From assembly GCA_965178525.1 (NCBI GenBank), contig CBCXVS010000217.1, positions 1 through 13,247 on the forward strand: DNA of 13,247 nt, given 5' to 3'. This document shows, in pieces, positions 7,708 through 13,247 of this stretch. The position numbers and the translations under genes were made by a program. The stretch comes from CBCXVS01 sp965178525. Lineage in GTDB: Bacteria; Tectomicrobia; Entotheonellia; Entotheonellales; Entotheonellaceae. The notes beneath the pieces were generated by a model. That model was not told the origin of the DNA, ran no database searches, and saw nothing but the letters and a program-made list of their open reading frames with translations. Numbering within the stretch: position 1 is the first letter of the stretch; every line of letters begins with the position of its first letter.

Positions 7708-8031
7708 ATGGCAGACTATATTTACGTCGTCCAAATGGACGTGCCCGCCGAGTTGGAAGACGAGTTTAATCGGGTGTACGATACCGAGCATGTGCCCAAT
7801 ATTATCAAAGCCCCTGGCGTCCATGGCTGCACCCGCTACCGATTGGAATCGGCCAATGTCGAGGGTGTGGCCCGGTACGCCGCCATTTACGACATTGACT
7901 CGCCGGAGGTGCCCAGTAGTGCGGGCTGGATGGCGGAATCGGAAAAGGGGGATTGGCCCACCAAGATCCGGCCGCATACGACCAATCGGTCCCATATCAT
8001 TTTTAAGCGTTTGGGCAATGAGGGTGCGTAA
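7708..8031 (+). CDS. EthD-like dimeric alpha/beta-barrel protein, 107 aa
   Basis: The ATG at 7708 follows AGGAGGT (7692-7698) at good spacing. The product is cytoplasmic, 107 residues, and reads MADYIYVVQMDVPAELEDEF, N-x-V-Y-D-T-E-H-V-P-N near residues 24-34, then G-V-H-G-C-T-R-Y-R. The E/D-H-V-P pattern followed by G-x-x-x-x-x-R-Y is typical of ferredoxin-like dimeric alpha-beta barrels of the EthD/ABM type. These are often small accessory proteins or enzymes acting on hydrophobic or aromatic compounds. No substrate can be inferred. The gene is intact and has its own promoter. It converges on nth, and its TAA lies in a hairpin shared with the nth stop codon. Confidence 0.75.
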   Translation: MADYIYVVQMDVPAELEDEFNRVYDTEHVPNIIKAPGVHGCTRYRLESANVEGVARYAAIYDIDSPEVPSSAGWMAESEKGDWPTKIRPHTTNRSHIIFKRLGNEGA

Positions 8032-8054
8032 GTGCAACGAACCGGCGCTTACGC
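8026..8054. terminator. hairpin at the convergent ends of the EthD-like gene and nth
   Basis: GCGTAAGTGC (8026-8035) and GCGCTTACGC (8045-8054) form a 10-bp stem with one G-T pair and a 9-nt loop. The stop codons of the two convergent genes lie in the two arms. No U tract follows on either strand, so intrinsic termination is possible but not assured. Confidence 0.45.
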
Positions 8055-8702
8055 CTTGTGGACCTGCACCGGTTTGTGCCGGCGTGGATAGCACGTGCGA
8101 CAGATGTCGCACACCGTGCCATTACAGCCGCGAGCTGTACAATACTCACGACCGTAATAAATGATCTGCAAATGCAGCCGGTTCCACGCTTCTTGTGGAA
8201 ACAGCTGTTTCAGATCCTGTTCCGTCTGCGTCACGTTCTTCCCCGATGTCAGTCCCCAGCGTTGCGCCAGCCGATGGATGTGCGTGTCGACCGGAAAGGC
8301 CGGATAGTCAAAGGCTTGGCTCATCACGACGCTGGCCGTTTTGTGCCCAACGCCAGGCAGCGCCTCTAAGTCGGCGAAATTATCCGGCACCTAGCCGTCA
8401 TGTTGCTCCAGTAAGATTCTCGACAAGTCGGCAATCGCTCGAGCTTTGCGTGGCGCCAGTCCGCACGGTTTGATGATCGACTCGATCCGGAGCACCGGTA
8501 ATTGCACCATCGCCGCTGGCGTATCGGCTTCGGCAAACAGGTGCGGTGTGACCTCGTTGACCCGTTTGTCCGTACACTGTGCGCTGAGCAGTACGGCGAT
8601 GAGCAGTGTGTACGCGTCCTGATGGGCGAGCGGAATGGGTGTCTCCGGATACAATTCCTGGAGCCGCTGTTGGATGTAGGTCACGCGTTCTTTTTTAGTC
8701 AT
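8049..8702 (-). pseudogene. nth: endonuclease III (DNA glycosylase/AP lyase) with an in-frame TAG
   Basis: Endonuclease III removes oxidised pyrimidines in base excision repair. The frame from ATG at 8702 (MTKKERVTYIQQRL) runs 217 codons to TAA at 8049, close to the usual length of about 211. It shows LLIAVLLSAQCTDKRVNEVT, the helix-hairpin-helix LPGVGHKTASVV with catalytic Lys121, and the catalytic Asp139 in FPVDTHIHRL. The C-terminal cysteines are C188, C193, C198, C201 and C204. This differs from the C-x6-C-x2-C-x5-C of E. coli, yet probably still holds a 4Fe-4S cluster. Codon 104 (8391-8393) is TAG, where E. coli has Glu in N-G-E-V-P. Translation would otherwise restart only at a GTG beside it, splitting the enzyme before its active site. 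The rest is well preserved, so the lesion is recent, an error, or suppressed. The start overlaps the end of an upstream frame (8695-8834). Confidence 0.85.
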
Positions 8703-8834
8703 GATCGTTACGCCCCGGCAAACCCCACTTGATGTCCCCACGACCGGCCTCCCCAAGCGCCTGCCAAAACGCTTCTGGCGCCAGGGGTCCGTCGCCTTGG
8801 CCTCATACCACCGGCGTTGTACCATGCTTGCCAT
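8695..8834 (-). pseudogene. possible small gene or gene tail upstream of nth
   Basis: On the minus strand a frame ending with TAA at 8695-8697, overlapping the nth start by 8 nt, reads LAPEAFWQALGEAGRGD then IKWGLPGRNDHD. This looks like genuine protein, and the overlap is typical of an operon. Upstream in the same frame there is a TGA at 8803-8805, while a neighbouring frame reads MASMVQRRWYEAKATDP. Adding one C in the CCC run near 8784 would join them into a 46-residue protein. No ribosome-binding site is visible and I do not recognise the family. Confidence 0.3.
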
Positions 8835-8918
8835 GTGCGGGCAATAGCCGATCCGACCCAGAAAAGAGAACAAAGGGATCCGCGAAGGACGCAAAGAAGC
8901 GAGACGCGGGAGGCATTT

Positions 8919-8940
8919 ATTGACCGTCCGTTCGGTTAAT
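8919..8940. promoter_or_regulatory. palindromic operator overlapping the promoter, likely bound by the downstream TetR
   Basis: The arms ATTGACCG (8919-8926) and CGGTTAAT (8933-8940) are inverted repeats matching at 7 of 8 positions around a 6-bp centre TCCGTT. ACCG...CGGT half-sites of this kind are common for TetR-family repressors. The site covers the -35 box and fills the spacer up to the -10 box, so a bound repressor would block RNA polymerase. Confidence 0.6.
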
Positions 8941-8948
8941 GATATAAT
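8920..8948 (+). promoter_or_regulatory. strong sigma70-type promoter of the diiron oxidase gene
   Basis: TTGACC at 8920-8925 and a perfect TATAAT at 8943-8948 are separated by 17 bp. The start of transcription would be near 8955, and translation starts at 9018. Confidence 0.75.
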
Positions 8949-9017
8949 CAGCCAATGATCACCTTGCAGGATCAGTCGCCATTGTAGATAGAGCCTTGCA
9001 TAAAGGAGATGCACGCC

Positions 9018-10106
9018 ATGGCAGCACAGGAGGCGCAGGACCTGGCCGAACAGATGCAGACACCGCCGCCGGAAAGCAGCGCGGAGGCGCCGGACGCAAC
9101 GCAGTTGTTGTTCGGCACGGAAGAGCCGCCACCGTTTCCGGAAATGAATATTTTCCCGCTGGAGTGGCGCGTTGAAACGCCGAAGCTGCAGCAAATATAC
9201 GATGCCGCCCGCGAGCCGGGTTGGTCGCCCCACACCTTGCCATGGGACACGTTAGACCCGGAATCCTTTTCCCTTGATGAGCGCTATGCCATGGCCTACT
9301 GGTTCACGCTCTTGTCCGTGTTCGATGGTTCTGGTCCGGCCGTGTTTTCCCGGGCCTTCATCCACACCTGGGAAACGCACGAAGAAGACCCGATTCGGAA
9401 GTGCTTTTTTTCCATCGTGCGCGATGAAGTCAATCACGAGGAGATTTGCCAGCGCGCCATCCAACGCCTCACCCCGGATGGGCCGCTCGGCTATGAGCCG
9501 GCCACGCCGCTGGGCCAGCTCGCCCGAAACAATGTCAAGTGGTATTATCACAACGGTTGCCGCTACTGGAATGGCTTCAAAACCGGGGTGACCCGGTTTC
9601 AATTGCCCATTCTCTTTTCGTCTTTCCTCATGGGTGAAGTGGTGGCGGCGAACCTCTTTCACAGCATGTTCCAGCGGACCACGATCCCGGTGTTCCAAGA
9701 GGCATTCAAGCAGGTTGGCAAAGACGAGGCGCGGCACATGGCCATCTGTCTGGCGGTGCTGCGAAACGTCTTACCGCAGCTGAACGATGAACAACGCAGT
9801 GTTATTACCAAGCAGATCCGTGCTGGCTTCGTCTTTCTCTCGGGCATTCTGTACCTGCCGCCAGAGGATTTTTGGGAGCTTGGCCCGACGTTTCATCCGG
9901 TACACAAGATGCTGGAAGAGACGGCACGCGCTGCCGGCTTGGGCATTTTGAGCGAAGCGGAACGCGCCGACAACTGGCGCGCCGCCGTCCTGCGCCTGAA
10001 GGGATTACTAGAGCCGCATGGGGTGGAGTTTCCCGCGTTGCCCGAGATCGGTATCGACGGCAAAACGGTCGCCTTTGACCCGGAAGACATCATTCCCGTG
10101 TTTTAA
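9018..10106 (+). CDS. ferritin-like diiron oxidase/oxygenase, 362 aa
   Basis: The ATG at 9018 is chosen over the ATG at 9009 because AAAGGAG (9002-9008) sits 9 nt before it and abuts the other. The protein is soluble. After a disordered acidic, proline-rich N-terminus of about 40 residues it is helical and carries two carboxylate-histidine motifs: D-E-V-N-H-E (Glu137, His140) and D-E-A-R-H-M (Glu237, His240). Additional likely ligands are Asp103 (FDGSGP) and Glu207 (LMGEVVAANLF). The set D103, E137xxH140, E207, E237xxH240 closely follows the ligand order and spacing of ribonucleotide reductase R2 and related R2-like or AurF-like oxygenases. It is not a nucleotide reductase by length or surroundings. 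The substrate is unknown. It probably forms an operon with the TetR gene 92 nt downstream and is controlled through the palindrome in its promoter. Confidence 0.75.
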   Translation: MAAQEAQDLAEQMQTPPPESSAEAPDATQLLFGTEEPPPFPEMNIFPLEWRVETPKLQQIYDAAREPGWSPHTLPWDTLDPESFSLDERYAMAYWFTLLSVFDGSGPAVFSRAFIHTWETHEEDPIRKCFFSIVRDEVNHEEICQRAIQRLTPDGPLGYEPATPLGQLARNNVKWYYHNGCRYWNGFKTGVTRFQLPILFSSFLMGEVVAANLFHSMFQRTTIPVFQEAFKQVGKDEARHMAICLAVLRNVLPQLNDEQRSVITKQIRAGFVFLSGILYLPPEDFWELGPTFHPVHKMLEETARAAGLGILSEAERADNWRAAVLRLKGLLEPHGVEFPALPEIGIDGKTVAFDPEDIIPVF

Positions 10107-10198
10107 GGACCTGGACAGAATAATCTTTATACATGTCTCGAGGGGAAACCTATAAATTTAAGGTGGTTTCAGTACGTCAATATCCGGGGAAGGTACAT

Positions 10199-10819
10199 AT
10201 GGCGCGGACACGATCCGAACACTATCCTGCAAATCAGGCGCTCATCCTGGACACGGCAGCGCATTTGTTTGCCGCCAAGGGGTTTGCGCGGACGTCGATT
10301 GCAGAGCTGGCGTTAGCGTGCGGGTGTTCCAAGGCATTGCTCTACCATTATTATGCATCCAAAGAAGCCATCCTGTATACGCTCTTACACACCCATCTCC
10401 AAACCCTGCGTACCATCACCGAGCAGGCATTGGCGATGTCCGATGACCCGGAAACGCAGTTGCGCGCCCTCGTACGCGCGAGTATAACGGTGTACACGCG
10501 GTGCCGGGACTACCATATCGTTCTGATGCAGGATCTGGACTGCTTGCCGCCGGCACACCGCAAGGAGATTCGGCACATGGAACGGGAGCTGACCACACAG
10601 GTTGCCGATCTCCTCACCCGGATGCGTCCTCAACTGCGTTCTGACTCACGTCTGTGTATGCCCTATACCATGATGTTCTACGGCCTCTTGAACTGGACAT
10701 ACATCTGGTACGATGATACCGGACCGGTGGGGCCGGAGGAATTTGCCGATCGCGCCGCTGACTTGTTTCTGCACGGCTTTATGCTGCCGCAGGATGTCGC
10801 CGCCGCCTCCACGATGTAG
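10199..10819 (+). CDS. TetR/AcrR-family transcriptional regulator, 206 aa
   Basis: The ATG at 10199 is preferred over an in-frame ATG at 10133 because GGGGAAGG precedes it and the protein then begins MARTRSEHYPANQALILDTA, a normal TetR N-terminus. The helix-turn-helix spans about residues 15-60: AAHLFAAKGFARTSIAELAL, then CGCSKALLYHYYASKEAILY. The C-terminal ligand-binding and dimer domain is of normal size. It includes DYHIVLMQDLDCLPPAHRKE and MMFYGLLNWTYIWYDDTGP, aromatic enough for a hydrophobic ligand. It follows the diiron oxidase in the same direction and likely represses that operon through the operator at 8919-8940. The gene ends in tandem stops TAG TGA. Confidence 0.85.
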   Translation: MARTRSEHYPANQALILDTAAHLFAAKGFARTSIAELALACGCSKALLYHYYASKEAILYTLLHTHLQTLRTITEQALAMSDDPETQLRALVRASITVYTRCRDYHIVLMQDLDCLPPAHRKEIRHMERELTTQVADLLTRMRPQLRSDSRLCMPYTMMFYGLLNWTYIWYDDTGPVGPEEFADRAADLFLHGFMLPQDVAAASTM

Positions 10820-10831
10820 TGATGGCTCGCT

Positions 10832-11398
10832 TTACAACCGACGTTGCAAGGCGTTAACTTGTCGGTGCAGCTGCGACAGGCGCCGCTCCAGCATGTTGAG
10901 ACTGCGGCGGTGCCGTTCGAGGTCGCGGCGCAACTGCTGCGTCGCTTGGCCTGATCGGCCTGAACGTTGTACGGGTTGATCGCGCTGCTCCGCGCCGTGC
11001 AACTCTCGGACCATGGCGTGTAACGACTGACGTTGGTGTTCCAGGTCCCGGCGTTGGCTCTGCAGCTCCCGGCGGGTCTGTTCCCACAGGTCGAGGCGGT
11101 CCGGATCGTGTGGATCTGGACCGGCGGAAAAGAGCATCACGCCGATATTATTCATCACCTCAATGCGTCCACCGTGTTCTGTGGCACGCGCTGCAAAGAT
11201 GACCTTCCCGGACTTGTTCATCACCTCAATACGCTGGGTCCGGAGGACGGTTGGTACCGATCGCGGCGTCATGGCTCCTAGACTGACCGCGACAACAATG
11301 ACGAGACCAAAGGCCAGCAACAGTTGGCTACGCGTCGGGAAATGAGGCTCCCGAACGGCCTGATGTGGCCTCTATGTCAACGGTTTGGCTTGTCGCAT
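10832..11398 (-). pseudogene. membrane-anchored coiled-coil protein with an in-frame TAG at codon 9
   Basis: The best start is ATG at 11398, six bases after a strong GGAGGAG (11405-11411 on the plus strand). The frame reads MRQAKPLT, TAG (11372-11374), then RPHQAVREPHFPTRSQ and continues unbroken for 179 codons. Residues 25-43 are a membrane helix (LLLAFGLVIVVAVSLGAM). Two copies of a short repeat follow (RIEVMNKSGKVIFAA and RIEVMNNIGVMLFSAG). The last 90 residues are a charged coiled coil rich in R, E, Q and L. The arrangement suggests a periplasmic coiled coil anchored in the inner membrane. I do not recognise a named family. A TTG at 11320 could restart translation inside the membrane helix, but no ribosome-binding site supports it. 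Confidence 0.6.
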
Positions 11399-11678
11399 GG
11401 CAGACTCCTCCACCTATGTGTGGCCACCGCAAAGGCATGTGAAAACATACTCAGGTAGTGTACCATAGCGGCAGGTGAACGGTAGGAGGAGGGTTAGGTC
11501 TCCCATGGGACATGTCCATAGCGTCGTGTGGGGATACCTGACTCCTTCTTCTCTTCTTGACGATACCTGTGGCCAACGATCTCAAGCAAGTTTTAGGACC
11601 CAGGAACTCTGGTTAACACCTCAAGTTTTTTTTGTGACGTCAGATACGTTGTGGCAACGATTCAAGGAGACCGCAAGC

Positions 11679-12605
11679 ATGAAAAAAGTGGTGAGTGAAA
11701 TCAGCGGCACGGTATTTAGTCTACCCTGGCTCATTGCGAAGAATCATGGGCTTTTTGAGGCAGAGGGCATTGAGATGGAATTCGTCCGCACCCGCTCGAG
11801 TGACGCCGTGCCACAGACGGAAAATCCCGAGGAGGTCAACCCGATCCTGGGCCATACCGCCTTTGAGGACACCCAGGTGTCGATTTATCGCGCTTGAGAA
11901 GAAGGTCAGGTCCGGCGGGCCTATGAAAGCAAGCAAGGCGCGAAGATTATTGCCCTACGGTCTGCGGTCGCAAGTCAAGCGATTCTGGTTCGTCCCGATT
12001 CGCCGCACAACTATCCCGGCACGCTGGGACACAAATCCATTGCGGTGCAGTTTCATGCCGGGTCGCATTACGTCGCCCTCCGTCTTCTGGAAGGCTATCT
12101 CCCTGCAGACAAGATCAAGCTCGTCCACTACGGGTCGCCACAGCAGCGCTTCGAAGCGATGTGGAACGGCGACGTCGACGCCTGTGCAGTGATGGAGCCC
12201 TGGATTACCCTGGGCGAAAAACTCGGATGTAAAGCGCTTTGTGAGGGGCACTATTTGGGGGCTGAAAACGCCAGCGACGACATGGATGAAGCGACGTTTG
12301 CGGCCATTAACCGGGCGGTGGGCCAAGCGGTTGACCTGTTGAACGCCGACAAGCGTCGGTATCTCCATTATCTGATCGACGACCCGCGCCATGCGGCGGT
12401 CCTGGCCAAGTATGGCGGTCTGACGCCGGATGATTTTCATCTGCCCCGCCTCCGCTACGCCAAGGCTACGCCCTATACGGATGAAATCGTGGCCGATACG
12501 TACCACTGGATGGTGCGCTGGGGTCTCATCGACGCCACGGCGCGTGCGGCCGATCTCGTCGATAATCGGATTGCCGAGGCCGCGGCGACGCTCGCGGATG
12601 ACTAG
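11679..12605 (+). pseudogene. NMT1/SsuA-type ABC transporter substrate-binding protein with an in-frame TGA
   Basis: The ATG at 11679 follows AAGGAGA (11664-11670). The frame begins MKKVVSEISGTVFSLPWLIA, then KNHGLFEAEGIEMEFV, the typical opening strand, helix and G-L-F-x-x-E-G-I/L of NMT1/THI5 and TauA/SsuA-like binding proteins. TGA at codon 73 (11895-11897) interrupts it after STYRA-like sequence (VSIYRA), and the same frame continues EEGQVRRAYESKQGAKIIAL, SQAILVRPDSP, VQFHAGSHYVALRLLEGYLP and MWNGDVDACAVMEPW to TAG at 12603-12605. It has no signal peptide, unlike most periplasmic family members. It may bind a small organic ligand in the cytoplasm or be anchored by partners. No permease or ATPase gene is present in the window. 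The preceding 280 bases (11399-11678) hold no further gene. Confidence 0.75.
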
Positions 12606-12708
12606 ACCAGGGGGCAGGCGCCAGTACGAGCGCTTCTCCGCGCCTACGACGCCACGTCGGCCCTCGACCCGACCACATTTCTTTTTCAATGTGGCGCATG
12701 CTAGAAGT

Positions 12709-12732
12709 ATGTTATAACATATGTGTATACAT
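12709..12732. promoter_or_regulatory. tandem palindromes, probable operator of the toxin-antitoxin operon
   Basis: ATGTTATAACAT (12709-12720) is a perfect 12-bp palindrome, and directly next to it ATGTGTATACAT (12721-12732) is a near-palindrome (10 of 12) with a similar sequence. TATAAC (12713-12718) inside the first could be the -10 box. Two tandem half-turn sites just before an AbrB-type antitoxin fit autorepression. Confidence 0.55.
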
Positions 12733-12749
12733 CTCTGAAGGTGACACAT

Positions 12750-12977
12750 ATGCTACATTTGAAAATCCGTAAGGTTGGGAATTCTCTTGGCGTCGTGCTG
12801 CCCCGTGAGGCGCTCACCCGCCTCCAGGTCCAGGACGGGGACACAGTATTCCTCGTTGAGACGCCCGACGGTGGCTATAACTTGACGCCGTATGATCCGG
12901 ACTTTGAAAGGAAGATGCAGAAGGCTGAAGAGATCATGCACCGTTACCGGAACACCCTGCGGGCGTTGGCGGAATGA
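12750..12977 (+). CDS. AbrB/MazE-type antitoxin, 75 aa
   Basis: The ATG at 12750 has GAAGGTG at 12737-12743 and is preferred to the upstream GTG at 12723. Residues 1-45 form a swapped-hairpin AbrB/SpoVT fold: MLHLKIRKVGNSLGVVLPRE, LTRLQVQDGDTVFLVETPDG. The remaining 30 residues form an acidic and basic helix that probably wraps the toxin. It overlaps the toxin gene by 4 nt (ATGA). The protein should both neutralise the toxin and bind the palindromes upstream. Confidence 0.85.
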   Translation: MLHLKIRKVGNSLGVVLPREALTRLQVQDGDTVFLVETPDGGYNLTPYDPDFERKMQKAEEIMHRYRNTLRALAE

Positions 12978-13247
12978 GGGAACCGATCTGGATCACCGAG
13001 CAGGAAGCGTTGGCGATTCATCATCGCCAGCTCACTGAGCATGGCGGCGCCTCTGGCTTGCGTGATCCCGGTTTACTTGGGTCGGCTCTTGCACGCCCGC
13101 AGCAGCTCTTTGCTTACGGCGATCCAGGTGCGTTTGATCTTGCTGCGGCCTATACGGCTGAGATCGTCCGCAATCATCCTTTTGTGGATGGGAATAAACG
13201 CACCGGCTTTGTGGTTGGCATCCTCTTCCTTGAACTGCATGGCTATC
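12974..13247 (+). CDS. doc: Doc/Fic-family toxin (death-on-curing), partial
   Basis: The gene starts at ATG 12974 in the ATGA overlap with the antitoxin and runs off the right edge after 91 codons. It contains ITEQEALAIHHRQLTEHGG, DPGLLGSALARPQQLFAYG and the Fic-type catalytic motif HPFVDGNKRTGF, matching H-x-F-x-D-G-N-K-R. Doc phosphorylates elongation factor Tu in the family's best-known member. Pairing an AbrB/MazE antitoxin with a Doc toxin is a known arrangement, different from the Phd-Doc of phage P1. The 3' end is outside the window. Confidence 0.9.
   Translation, partial: MREPIWITEQEALAIHHRQLTEHGGASGLRDPGLLGSALARPQQLFAYGDPGAFDLAAAYTAEIVRNHPFVDGNKRTGFVVGILFLELHGY

Noticed and set aside
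8391..9233. Long minus-strand frame extending upstream of nth
   Set aside because: Only the part from 8702 downwards is Nth. The upstream 177 codons overlap the diiron oxidase gene and promoter and show no family motif.
11895..11922. Selenocysteine insertion at the TGA of the substrate-binding protein
   Set aside because: A small hairpin follows the TGA, but its 3-nt GGC loop lacks the features of a bacterial SECIS, no selenoprotein family of this kind is known to me, and no sel genes are in view.
428..12605. Reassignment of TGA or TAG to a sense codon
   Set aside because: TGG is used for Trp throughout, both codons also end genes normally here, and the two stop types are both involved, so lesions or errors are simpler.
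1..13247. CRISPR arrays, tRNA or rRNA genes
   Set aside because: No regularly spaced direct repeats, tRNA-like cloverleaf with CCA end, or rRNA core sequence was seen on reading both strands.

Overview
The window looks like accessory DNA from a Gram-negative-type bacterium with mid-range to high GC content. There are periplasmic sensor architecture, sigma70-type promoters and Shine-Dalgarno sites of the AGGAGG type, but no gene here fixes the taxon. Decayed genes, insertion sequence (IS) fragments and a toxin-antitoxin pair suggest a genome under relaxed selection, for example that of a symbiont or an IS-rich environmental bacterium. This is inference; no organism is named with confidence.

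Left part (1-3500). A small gene of unknown function at 177-431 converges on a large minus-strand gene at 3497-428. That gene reads as a dCache sensor domain joined to a pentameric ligand-gated ion channel (pLGIC) module: an extracellular beta-sandwich followed by four membrane helices. It is broken twice, by a complete IS5-family element (2315-3321) inside the Cache domain and by an in-frame TGA at 1196-1198 in the receptor beta-sandwich.

Middle left (3475-6390). This is an IS graveyard. It holds the C-terminal tail of one transposase, a GC-rich stretch with no recognisable gene, a badly decayed ISKra4-type transposase on the minus strand, a truncated and frameshifted von Willebrand factor A (vWA) gene, and a 165-bp MITE-like element with near-perfect terminal inverted repeats between TA dinucleotides.

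Right part (6390-13247). Gene order is: an unrecognised exported protein (in-frame TGA in its signal sequence); an intact small EthD-like dimeric alpha/beta-barrel protein; endonuclease III (nth, in-frame TAG) on the minus strand; an intact diiron ferritin-like oxidase followed by an intact TetR regulator; a membrane-anchored coiled-coil protein on the minus strand (in-frame TAG at codon 9); an NMT1/SsuA-type substrate-binding protein (in-frame TGA at codon 73); and an intact AbrB/MazE antitoxin overlapping a Doc/Fic toxin that runs off the right edge. The oxidase promoter carries a palindrome spanning its -35 element and spacer, a likely operator for the TetR encoded downstream.

A recurring oddity is that five otherwise well-preserved genes each carry exactly one in-frame stop (three TGA, two TAG), while their neighbours are intact. 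Recent pseudogenisation, sequence errors and read-through are all possible. The most unusual gene architecture is the Cache-pLGIC fusion; the best candidate for a working regulatory unit is the diiron oxidase/TetR pair with its operator.
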